Assembly: GCA_031263435.1 (NCBI GenBank)
Contig: JAISFT010000215.1
Coordinates: forward strand, 1 to 5,472
Length of the DNA stretch: 5,472 bases
Reading direction: 5' to 3'
Source: Treponema sp.
GTDB lineage: Bacteria; Spirochaetota; Spirochaetia; Treponematales; Breznakiellaceae
Shown: positions 1 through 5,472 of the stretch, in pieces
Layout: each line of letters starts with the position of its first letter
How positions within the stretch are numbered: position 1 is the first letter of the stretch
The notes under the pieces: model-generated
The model's database searches: none
What the model saw: the letters and a program-made list of their open reading frames with translations, nothing else
What the model was told of the DNA's origin: nothing
Program-made: the position numbers and the translations under genes

Positions 1-903
1 ATCATCCGTCCCTTTGAGGGTAAAACTGGGCCGGAACAGGTGGCCGGAATAGTACTGGGCCCCCAGATCCGCGGGACCCAGGGTGGTAGTAAATCTAAGG
101 CCCCCCTGGGCGTACTCAAGGCCCTGGGTTTCGGGAAGATTCTTCTGCGTCAACACCATGTCCGCAGCGGCGCTGTTTATCATCGGTATAACAGATGGTA
201 ATAAACCGGCTAGAGGACTCTGCGCCAATTCTCCGGCCAGAGCGTCGATCATGGTGTCCCGGCGATTGTCGGTTATGGCCCTGGGGTACCAGAGATCCCC
301 CTGATCCAGGGAATACCGGTGGCCCTGAAAATTGGGAATAAAGACTCCCTCCAGCCGGGAGACGGAACCCAGGGGAAGGGATGCGTGGATCATGGGCCGG
401 GCAATTTTGCGGCCCATCGTATCCCCCACATTGGTCAGATCCGTATAGTCCAGGGGATTGGTTACATCCAGGGGACCCTGGATGTCCGCCCGGCCCCAGG
501 CCAGCTTCCGCAGTCCTGTTTCCAGAGTCAGCGGCCCCAGGAAGGCTCTAAGGTACAGTTCGTCGATGATCATGGGGGTCCAGAACAGGTTGCTTGAAGT
601 TTCCGTCAGATTCCGGATGGTCCGGGGGGAAAGGTTGAAGTGCAGCGCCGCCTCTGCATTGGGCGCGGCGGCGTTAAAATTGAGTTTTGCGCTGACCATG
701 CTGCCCCAATCTACGGCCCCCGCCTTATCGTTTAATTCGCCGGGAAACACCAGGAGCCCCGCTGTTAGTTCCCCACCGGTCTTGAATCCCGGACTTTCGG
801 CAGCATAGGCATCTTCCGATTCGTCAAACCAATAATCCTGGGCCCCCAGAACCGGACCCAGGAGCAGAAAGCATATACAAAGCGCCCTGCCCGCGGCCGT
901 CAT
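1..903 (-). CDS. Probable outer-membrane beta-barrel protein, third gene of the operon (3' end missing)
   Basis: The frame is open for 301 codons from the ATG at 901-903 to the left edge, so the C-terminus is missing. Residues 1 to about 21 form a signal peptide: a short basic start, a hydrophobic core (LCICFLLLGPVLG) and a cleavage point near LGA-QD. The mature part has no further membrane helices. It alternates polar and hydrophobic residues as beta-strands do (for example around 45-53, 68-78, 113-133). It carries LRKLAWGRAD (131-140) followed by NPLDY (149-153), which resembles the 'W-G-x-A-D ... N-P-x-D' signature of DUF1302-like and other porin-like barrels. The start is set by GGGAGG five bases upstream, and the ATG overlaps the stop of the preceding gene as ATGA. 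As last gene after a pump and a LolA-like carrier, an outer-membrane exit or receptor role is likely (inference). The secreted location is solid; the family assignment is moderate. Confidence 0.72.
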   Translation of the reverse strand, partial: MTAAGRALCICFLLLGPVLGAQDYWFDESEDAYAAESPGFKTGGELTAGLLVFPGELNDKAGAVDWGSMVSAKLNFNAAAPNAEAALHFNLSPRTIRNLTETSSNLFWTPMIIDELYLRAFLGPLTLETGLRKLAWGRADIQGPLDVTNPLDYTDLTNVGDTMGRKIARPMIHASLPLGSVSRLEGVFIPNFQGHRYSLDQGDLWYPRAITDNRRDTMIDALAGELAQSPLAGLLPSVIPMINSAAADMVLTQKNLPETQGLEYAQGGLRFTTTLGPADLGAQYYSGHLFRPSFTLKGTDD

Positions 904-1673
904 CGGGGCCTCCCGGTAACAAGGAATTCCCGGGTAAATACCCCGTCGGGAATCCTCGTGTTATAACGGATATCGTCCACCATGATCAGCGTAGAAGTCC
1001 CCGCTGCGTGGGTGGTCATCCGGGTCTGCATGGCGGTAAGGCGGCCGTCTTTAAGTTCCAGATTAAAGGTCTCCATGGTTTTTACCAGGACATTTCTTTT
1101 GTCGTAGAGATCGATTTTATGGCATACCCCGGTATCTTTATCGATCCACTGGATCATTTTCGAATACTGGTAGGAACTGTCTTTGGGCACCGACTGAATC
1201 ACATAACAGGGATATTCCCCCAGCCTCTCCTCCCGGAGCAGGCTGTGGGTATCCAGATCCGCGTTACGCTTGGTGCTGGAAATATCATCATTGGAAAAAT
1301 CCGTTCCCACAAAACTCTTTGAACCGTCCCTCATGGCGATCCGCTGTTCCCTGCCCCGGGCCGGCTGGAATATCCAACGGTCATCCTCCGCACCGGGATT
1401 CTCTATGGTTAAAAAACGGGTCCCCGCCACCGACCGGGGCTCGCGGAAAACTATCATAATCTGGTTTCCGCCGGGACCGTCCCTGGTGAATTGTTCGATG
1501 ACCCGCCGGGTTTCGGAACCGTTCCTTGCCTTTAATACCATCGTCGAGAGGGTATATGTAGTATCCGCCTCTATCCGGTTCCGGGAAGCGCGGACAATCT
1601 CCTCCGCGTTCTGGGCCCCCAGTGAAACGGCCGCCAGAAACAGTGCGGCGGCGCCGGCCAATTTTTTTCCCAT
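900..1673 (-). CDS. Periplasmic outer membrane lipoprotein-sorting protein (LolA-like fold)
   Basis: This 257-residue exported protein has a signal peptide at 1-20 (MGKK, a hydrophobic Ala/Leu core, cleavage near LGA-QN). Its mature part matches the 'outer membrane lipoprotein-sorting protein' family, which shares the LolA/LolB half-barrel that shields acyl chains. Recognisable family blocks, in order, are FREPRSVAGTRFL (77-89), DDRWIFQPARGREQRI (98-113), KSFVGTDFSNDDI (119-131), the CYVI strand (156-159), QWIDKDTG (175-182) and FTREFL (246-251). Length is normal for the family. Such proteins are commonly encoded beside RND/MMPL transporters, as here: the start lies 10 bases after the pump's stop. 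The likely job is to bind a lipid-like cargo in the periplasm and pass it between pump and outer membrane. That cargo is unknown, and this is not assigned as the housekeeping LolA. C156 and C184 could form a disulfide. The family call is firm; the role is inferred. Confidence 0.9.
   Translation of the reverse strand: MGKKLAGAAALFLAAVSLGAQNAEEIVRASRNRIEADTTYTLSTMVLKARNGSETRRVIEQFTRDGPGGNQIMIVFREPRSVAGTRFLTIENPGAEDDRWIFQPARGREQRIAMRDGSKSFVGTDFSNDDISSTKRNADLDTHSLLREERLGEYPCYVIQSVPKDSSYQYSKMIQWIDKDTGVCHKIDLYDKRNVLVKTMETFNLELKDGRLTAMQTRMTTHAAGTSTLIMVDDIRYNTRIPDGVFTREFLVTGRPR
909..914 (-). promoter_or_regulatory. Ribosome binding site of the beta-barrel gene
   Basis: On the minus strand this reads GGGAGG, five bases before the ATG at 903. 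It lies inside the last codons of the LolA-like gene and fixes the start of the downstream gene. Together with the ATGA stop/start overlap it points to translational coupling. Confidence 0.75.
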
Positions 1674-1681
1674 TATCGTTA

Positions 1682-1685
1682 CCTC
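1682..1685 (-). promoter_or_regulatory. Ribosome binding site of the LolA-like gene, overlapping the pump's stop codon
   Basis: The minus strand reads TGAGGT, in which TGA is the stop of the RND gene and GAGG is the Shine-Dalgarno core. Eight bases (TAACGATA) separate it from the ATG at 1673. Ribosomes finishing the pump sit on this site, which suggests coupled translation. Confidence 0.7.
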
Positions 1686-4317
1686 ATTCCCTGATAAATT
1701 TCGGCTTCAGGACCCTCAGCAGGACAGGAACAATTATGAGTCCCGAAAGGGCGCTTATCATCATGGCCAAACAAACCAAAAGTCCAAAATCCCGAAGTAT
1801 AATAAAATTAGACAGCCAAAGAACCGCGAAACCAAGGCCGACCGAAAGGGTATCCACCAGAATCGCCGTCCCCGAAACATAGTAAGCCTGCTTCAGGAAA
1901 TCCCCTGTCCCGCCCGACAGCTTGTATTCCCGTTTATAGGCCTCGATAAAGTGGATGGTGTAATCAATACCCACGCCGATAGAAACGCTGGAGATCATGG
2001 CGGTTGCAAGGTTCAGCTTGATTTTCAAAAAACCCATGGCCGCGAAGTTGGCCAGGATGAGTATGGAAAGGGGGATGATGGCAATACCACCTGCCGCAAG
2101 GGACCGGTACGAAACCGCCATGATCACAAACATGGCAAAAATAGAAATAATCACCGATATTAACTGGGACTGCACCACAAGAACATTGGTGGTGCCTTCC
2201 ACTATGGCGCTGCCCCCCACTATGACTTTTAAATTTTTCGGAAAATTGGCCTCTACAAAACGGTGTATCGCATCGACTCCCCTGTTTGTATCTTCCTGAC
2301 CCACGGTTTTTAACTGAACCGTAACCTTGATGCTGGTCGGCTCCAGGGAATCGTTGGCATAATTGGAGATATCGCCGGAAAGAAGCAAAAGATAGCTGAA
2401 AATAAGATCGGTAAGTTCTTCTTTATTGGCTTTACCGTAGCGGTCAGGGTCCTGGGGTATTTCATAATAGGAATAGCCTTCGTAGTTGATCAGCCTTTCG
2501 AATTCCCGCACCAGTTCGTTGGCGCCGATGACGCGTTCCAAGCCGGAGCTGGAAGCCCGGTCCAGAAGTTCCGTAATTTCACCAATGCTGTATACCCGGT
2601 CCCCGGCATAATCCGGGGCGGTGTATTCGGGAATCTCATCCAAAAACTCCGGCTCTTCTCCGGCCTCTCCATAGTCCCAGTCTGCGGAATCAAGATCCCA
2701 GAAAACCAGATCCGTTTCACTGGAAACCGGCGCAATACCATCCGGGCTTTCACCGGCGTTCTGCACCTGGTTAATACGCTTTATCAGATCGGTAAAGCCC
2801 ATCACATTTCCTACCTCGGGAACCCGGTGTTCCAGATAGGTCCCCAGGCCGTCCAGGGCGGCCAGGCTGTCCGGGTGAAGCAGAATTTCCGGCTTTTCCG
2901 CTTCTACTACGACGCTGAGAATCTTTGAACCCCCGAATTTTTCCCGGATAAATTTATCGGACCGGTAAATATCGGTACTGCTCTTGAAATATTCCACCAG
3001 CACATTGTCGGTGATTATTTTTGATGCGCCGTAGAACGAAAAAACAACCACCACGATGATCCCGCAGAGTACCAGGGTTTTACGGGAGACCACCATGCAA
3101 AAAAAGTTTGCCATTTTATTGCGGACACTGTCGTTTTTTCCGGGAATCAGTGTAGAATCGCCGTGGGCGGGGTGGAATTCCTTCATGGGTCCGGGCCCCC
3201 GGATCAGCAGGATCGCGGGAACCAGTGTCATGGTGATGAGGAAAGAGACCAACACTCCAAAGCTGGCAAAAAAACCAAATTCCCGGATGGGCAATACGCG
3301 GGTAAAGCAAAAAGACACAAAGCCCGCAAAGGTAGTAAGGGCGGCAAGAAAAATAGGTTTTCCCGTCCGGCGAATCAGAAACATCACCAAATCCCGGTGT
3401 TCCTGTTCGGACATGGACGCTCCCCACATACCCCGGTCTTCAATGTAGTGAATCACCACATGGAGACCGTAGGAGCTGCCCATCGCAATCAGAATAACCG
3501 GCAGCACCGTAGAGATAACCGAAAGCTTAATGTTGAAAAGCGGCATGGCCCCGATGGACCAGATAACGGCCACCAAAACGGAAATCAGCGAAAGGATGGT
3601 GGCCCCCATGCGCCTGAAGGGAATAAAGACGATGGCAATTACCACCAGAATTACCAGGGGAATCATGAGCCGCATGTCCTGGGCCACCGCTTCGTTGATG
3701 GTAGAAGCTATAACGGGAATTCCCGTAACATAGACATCCGCCATGCCCTCGAAACAGGAATGGGCGATATTCCTTACCTCAATATATTCCTTTGCCAATT
3801 CCGAGGAGCCGTAGTTCTCCTCCGTAAGGTTCAAAGGAACCAGGATTTGGGTGGCGGTAAGATCGTCGGAAATAAGGGTGTTGTTGTAGATATCCCAGGA
3901 AAGAATTTTTTTCCGCAGTTCGGCGATCTCTTCACTGGTTCCGGTAAAATCATCGGGAACCAGGGGATCGGCGTAGACCGATCCTCCGTCCCCGTATATG
4001 TAGTCCGCGTTGACGATGGAATAAATGTTGCCCACCATGCTGATCTGTTCAATCCGGGCCACATAATCCCGAATTTGGTTCAGAAAAGAACTGTCGAAAA
4101 CGGTTCCGTATTTCCGCTCCAGTCCCACCAGGATAAATATTGAACTGCCAAAGGTATTGTCAATGTAGGACGAGGTGATTCGGGCGGGATCGGTAGCGGG
4201 AACAAACCGAATATTGTTGTTATCAAGCTCTACCCGGGGAAGCTGCAGGGCAAAAAACAGTGTTATAACCGCGAGGATCGCAAGTATCAACCAAGGGTAT
4301 TTATAGAGCTTTTCCAT
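1684..4317 (-). CDS. RND superfamily (MMPL/HAE3-type) transporter, first gene of the operon
   Basis: This 877-residue inner-membrane protein is complete and has the duplicated RND plan. By eye the helices are TM1 about 8-27, a periplasmic domain about 28-213, TM2-6 about 216-372, TM7 about 413-431, a second periplasmic domain about 432-712, and TM8-12 about 714-870. The sterol-sensing/MMPL style and about 880 residues fit the hydrophobe/amphiphile efflux-3 (HAE3) group rather than the AcrB type of about 1,040 residues. The second half keeps the proton-relay motif GVGIDYTIHFIE (781-792, Asp785). The equivalent first-half site is GSSYGLHVVIHYIED (280-294), with Ser282 where Asp would be. The second periplasmic domain holds an acidic stretch at 534-573. 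An in-frame TAG lies five codons upstream with no GTG or TTG between, so this ATG is the only start; the Shine-Dalgarno is weak (AGGC). Probably proton-driven movement of a hydrophobic cargo, handed to the LolA-like protein encoded next; substrate unknown. Confidence 0.93.
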   Translation of the reverse strand: MEKLYKYPWLILAILAVITLFFALQLPRVELDNNNIRFVPATDPARITSSYIDNTFGSSIFILVGLERKYGTVFDSSFLNQIRDYVARIEQISMVGNIYSIVNADYIYGDGGSVYADPLVPDDFTGTSEEIAELRKKILSWDIYNNTLISDDLTATQILVPLNLTEENYGSSELAKEYIEVRNIAHSCFEGMADVYVTGIPVIASTINEAVAQDMRLMIPLVILVVIAIVFIPFRRMGATILSLISVLVAVIWSIGAMPLFNIKLSVISTVLPVILIAMGSSYGLHVVIHYIEDRGMWGASMSEQEHRDLVMFLIRRTGKPIFLAALTTFAGFVSFCFTRVLPIREFGFFASFGVLVSFLITMTLVPAILLIRGPGPMKEFHPAHGDSTLIPGKNDSVRNKMANFFCMVVSRKTLVLCGIIVVVVFSFYGASKIITDNVLVEYFKSSTDIYRSDKFIREKFGGSKILSVVVEAEKPEILLHPDSLAALDGLGTYLEHRVPEVGNVMGFTDLIKRINQVQNAGESPDGIAPVSSETDLVFWDLDSADWDYGEAGEEPEFLDEIPEYTAPDYAGDRVYSIGEITELLDRASSSGLERVIGANELVREFERLINYEGYSYYEIPQDPDRYGKANKEELTDLIFSYLLLLSGDISNYANDSLEPTSIKVTVQLKTVGQEDTNRGVDAIHRFVEANFPKNLKVIVGGSAIVEGTTNVLVVQSQLISVIISIFAMFVIMAVSYRSLAAGGIAIIPLSILILANFAAMGFLKIKLNLATAMISSVSIGVGIDYTIHFIEAYKREYKLSGGTGDFLKQAYYVSGTAILVDTLSVGLGFAVLWLSNFIILRDFGLLVCLAMMISALSGLIIVPVLLRVLKPKFIRE

Positions 4318-4331
4318 AACGCCTAAACATA

Positions 4332-4360
4332 ACTATAGACAGTCCGTCCGATAAAGTAAA
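4332..4360 (-). promoter_or_regulatory. Candidate sigma-70-type promoter of the RND operon
   Basis: On the minus strand TTTACT (4360-4355, four of six matches to TTGACA) is followed after exactly 17 bases by TATAGT (4337-4332, five of six matches to TATAAT). Transcription would start near 4324-4326, only about 7-9 bases before the ATG at 4317, giving a nearly leaderless message. The spacing is ideal but the -35 is imperfect. An upstream alternative in the AT-rich stretch at about 4400-4437 cannot be excluded. Confidence 0.5.
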
Positions 4361-4371
4361 GGTCATCCCCC

Positions 4372-4393
4372 GTTCTCACTTATACGGGAGAAC
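4372..4393. repeat. Inverted repeat GTTCTC-N10-GAGAAC between the two promoters
   Basis: Perfect 6-base arms lie at 4372-4377 and 4388-4393, with centres 16 bases apart. The dyad sits between the two predicted -35 boxes (4355-4360 on minus, 4399-4404 on plus). Six T residues follow on the plus strand (4395-4400), so it could also be a weak stem-loop terminator against plus-strand read-through. No plus-strand gene ends to its left, so I favour an operator, at low certainty. Confidence 0.4.
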
Positions 4394-4398
4394 ATTTT

Positions 4399-4427
4399 TT
4401 GTTAAAATTATGTAAAATAACTATAAT
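4399..4427 (+). promoter_or_regulatory. Sigma-70-type promoter of the GH18 lipoprotein gene
   Basis: TTGTTA (4399-4404, four of six matches to TTGACA) and a perfect TATAAT (4422-4427) are separated by exactly 17 bases. The predicted start of transcription is about 4434-4435, leaving a leader of roughly 37 bases. The surrounding region is AT-rich, in contrast to the flanking genes, and the T-run at 4395-4400 could help as an UP-like element. Confidence 0.68.
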
Positions 4428-4430
4428 TTT
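4404..4430. repeat. Inverted repeat AAAATTAT-N11-ATAATTTT over the GH18 promoter
   Basis: Perfect 8-base arms lie at 4404-4411 and 4423-4430. The dyad covers the spacer and the -10 box of the GH18 promoter, a position where a bound repressor would block RNA polymerase. The region is AT-rich, so part of the symmetry may be chance; no regulator family can be named from it. Confidence 0.4.
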
Positions 4431-4434
4431 GCAT

Positions 4435-4451
4435 AGTGAGGGGACTTCACT
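4435..4451 (+). other. Possible hairpin at the 5' end of the GH18 mRNA
   Basis: AGTGA (4435-4439) can pair with TCACT (4447-4451), and a G-U pair may extend the stem, leaving a loop of about five bases. It begins almost exactly at the predicted transcription start and ends nine bases before the Shine-Dalgarno sequence. It could stabilise the 5' end or serve as a binding site. The stem is short, so this is tentative. Confidence 0.3.
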
Positions 4452-4459
4452 TATTTTGT

Positions 4460-4465
4460 AGAGGT
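4460..4465 (+). promoter_or_regulatory. Ribosome binding site deciding the GH18 start codon
   Basis: AGAGGT lies before two adjacent ATG codons. GAGG is four bases from the ATG at 4469 and seven from the ATG at 4472. The longer distance is nearer the usual optimum, so 4472 is preferred; using 4469 would add only one Met. Confidence 0.7.
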
Positions 4466-4471
4466 AAAATG

Positions 4472-5472
4472 ATGATAAAATGGCTGATATTTGGTTGTAT
4501 GGTTCCGGTTTCTCTTCTTTTTAGCGCCTGCGCTTCCTCAGGAAGGGATTTTTCCGGGGGAAACGGAGCGATTTACCCGGTTCCACCGGGAATTCCCGCG
4601 CCGGAAACGGCAGATTCCCCGGAATTCGATATTCCTGAGCAGGATGGAGGGCTTCCCGTATCGGAATTTGGGGAGATCTGGGCCTATATCCTGCAGGACC
4701 GGGAAAACGCGCTGAGGGAGGGGCTGCCCATCTCGGATCTGGGCTACTTTGGAGCAGAGGTAGACAGCTACGGGAAGCTTGCCGCCGTTCCCAATCCCCG
4801 GGCCATTCCCCGCTTTAATGGCCGGGTCCACCTGGTGGTCAAGTGCGACAGCTATTCCCTTACCCACTTTGTCCTGAAGTACAATTCCCCGGAACGGCGG
4901 GAACTTATAGCCGATCTGCTGGGGGCGGCGCGGAATTTTGACGGCCTGCAGATCGACTTTGAATACATCCCGGTCCGGGACCGGGAGCAGTTCTTTTCCT
5001 TTCTGGGGGAACTGCGGGCCGGTCTAAGGGATAAATTCTTTACCGTGGCCCTTAAGGCCCGGACCAGGCCGGTGAACAACGATGTCCACGATTATGCAAG
5101 GATAGGCCCCCTGGTGGACCGGATCCTGGTCATGGCCTACGATGAACATTGGGCCGGCAGCGCCCCGGGCCCTGTCGCCGGCATGGAGTGGTGCCGGGAT
5201 GTGGCCTCCTACGCGTGCTCCGTCATTGGCCGGGAAAAGCTTATCATGGGCCTCCCCTTCTATGGCCGGGCCTGGATCGAGCCGAACCCCGCAAAGGCCT
5301 ATATCTACTCCCAGATTGAAAGTTTGCTGGGTGAAAACGGCATCCGGGAGACTCCGCGGGAAAAGGGAATCCCCAGCTTTGAATTCGAGACTCCCGTTGT
5401 GGTAAAGGGTTATTACGAGGACTCCGGTTCCCTGGCGGTCCGGCTGCGGATGTACAGGGACATGGGGGTCCG
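4472..5472 (+). CDS. Lipoprotein with family 18 glycoside hydrolase domain, YaaH/SleL-like (3' end missing)
   Basis: The frame runs 333 codons and leaves at the right edge, so the C-terminal end of the barrel is missing. Residues 1-20 form a lipoprotein signal ending in LLFSAC. Cys20 is the probable lipid-bearing residue; Phe at -3 is unusual for a classical lipobox but tolerable in spirochaetes. A Pro/Gly-rich linker follows (about 21-62). The GH18 domain then shows the catalytic block FDGLQIDFEYI (156-166), with Asp157, Asp162 and the acid/base Glu164. Also visible are the DREQFFSFL helix, MAYDEHW (221-227, substrate-binding Tyr223-Asp224), PGPVAGMEW, and LPFYGRAW (261-268). This pattern resembles bacterial YaaH/SleL-type N-acetylglucosaminidases more than chitinases, although no LysM repeat is present in the visible part. 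Likely role: cleaving or binding GlcNAc-containing glycan, perhaps peptidoglycan, while anchored to a membrane. It is transcribed divergently from the transporter operon. The family is firm; the substrate is inferred. Confidence 0.9.
   Translation, partial: MIKWLIFGCMVPVSLLFSACASSGRDFSGGNGAIYPVPPGIPAPETADSPEFDIPEQDGGLPVSEFGEIWAYILQDRENALREGLPISDLGYFGAEVDSYGKLAAVPNPRAIPRFNGRVHLVVKCDSYSLTHFVLKYNSPERRELIADLLGAARNFDGLQIDFEYIPVRDREQFFSFLGELRAGLRDKFFTVALKARTRPVNNDVHDYARIGPLVDRILVMAYDEHWAGSAPGPVAGMEWCRDVASYACSVIGREKLIMGLPFYGRAWIEPNPAKAYIYSQIESLLGENGIRETPREKGIPSFEFETPVVVKGYYEDSGSLAVRLRMYRDMGV

Larger units (their letters stand above)
4376..4454 (+). repeat. Direct repeat TCACTTAT (two copies, 71 bases apart)
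   Basis: Identical octamers TCACTTAT lie at 4376-4383 and 4447-4454, on either side of the GH18 promoter. The first overlaps the left dyad and the second lies in the predicted 5' leader. They may be paired protein-binding sites or chance. No known regulator site is recognised. Confidence 0.3.

Noticed and set aside
83..808. Three short plus-strand open frames in the first 0.8 kb
   Set aside because: They are antisense to a continuous minus-strand frame of 301 codons with a signal peptide, good ribosome binding site and ATGA coupling, which accounts for the region.
1270..2163. Long plus-strand open frame (297 codons) across the LolA-like/RND junction
   Set aside because: It lies antisense to two well-recognised genes, its product is rich in Arg/Asn/His/Lys with no recognisable domain, and no ribosome binding site stands out. 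It is a shadow frame.
3163..4143. Plus-strand open frame (326 codons) opposite the pump gene
   Set aside because: The composition (Gly, His, Asn, Gln, Lys rich) is that of an antisense read of membrane-protein codons. The minus-strand RND protein explains the region fully.
4372..4400. Rho-independent terminator (GTTCTC stem followed by six T)
   Set aside because: No plus-strand gene ends to the left, the stem is only six base pairs with a 10-base loop, and it sits between divergent promoters. It is kept as a dyad rather than called a terminator.
4408..4426. PerR/Fur-like operator (TTAT ... ATAA)
   Set aside because: Only the outer TTA/TAA-type ends match. The interior does not fit the box well enough in such AT-rich DNA to name a regulator.
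4538..5079. Minus-strand open frames opposite the GH18 gene
   Set aside because: The plus-strand frame has clear GH18 motifs through this stretch. The antisense products show no domain or start signal.

Overview
The window looks like chromosomal DNA from a diderm (outer-membrane) bacterium. A spirochaete of the Treponema/Spirochaetaceae type is my best guess. This rests on the protein style (short signal peptides ending in LGAQ, a relaxed lipobox FSAC), the gene set, and moderately GC-rich genes around an AT-rich intergenic spacer. I have no 16S rRNA or housekeeping marker, so the taxonomic call is an inference.

Layout: two transcription units diverge from a 154-base spacer (4318-4471). Leftward (minus strand) there is a tight three-gene operon. 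It starts with an 877-residue RND/MMPL-type membrane transporter (1684-4317). Next is a 257-residue periplasmic protein of the 'outer membrane lipoprotein-sorting protein' (LolA-like) family (900-1673). Last is a secreted, probably beta-barrel outer-membrane protein (903 down to the left edge, incomplete). The three genes are separated by 10 bases and by an ATGA overlap, so they are almost surely co-transcribed and translationally coupled. Rightward (plus strand) is the first 333 codons of a lipoprotein with a family 18 glycoside hydrolase domain of the YaaH/SleL-like type (4472 to the right edge, incomplete).

How the parts may work together: inner-membrane pump, periplasmic lipid-binding carrier and outer-membrane barrel form a plausible trans-envelope route for a hydrophobic cargo such as a lipid, lipoprotein or pigment-like compound. 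The cargo cannot be read from sequence. The divergent GH18 lipoprotein could act on peptidoglycan or another GlcNAc-containing polymer. Its only visible link to the operon is the shared spacer.

The spacer holds a convincing sigma-70-type promoter for the GH18 gene (TTGTTA, 17 bases, TATAAT). It also holds a plausible one for the operon (TTTACT, 17 bases, TATAGT), and several inverted and direct repeats that could be operators. Points of note in the operon are an RND pump that keeps the TM4-type Asp only in its second half, a 40-residue acidic insert with no basic residues in the pump's second periplasmic domain, and a predicted very short leader. No RNA genes, mobile elements or CRISPR arrays were seen. 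I see no clear evidence of a wholly new system; the three-part export operon is the best candidate for one.
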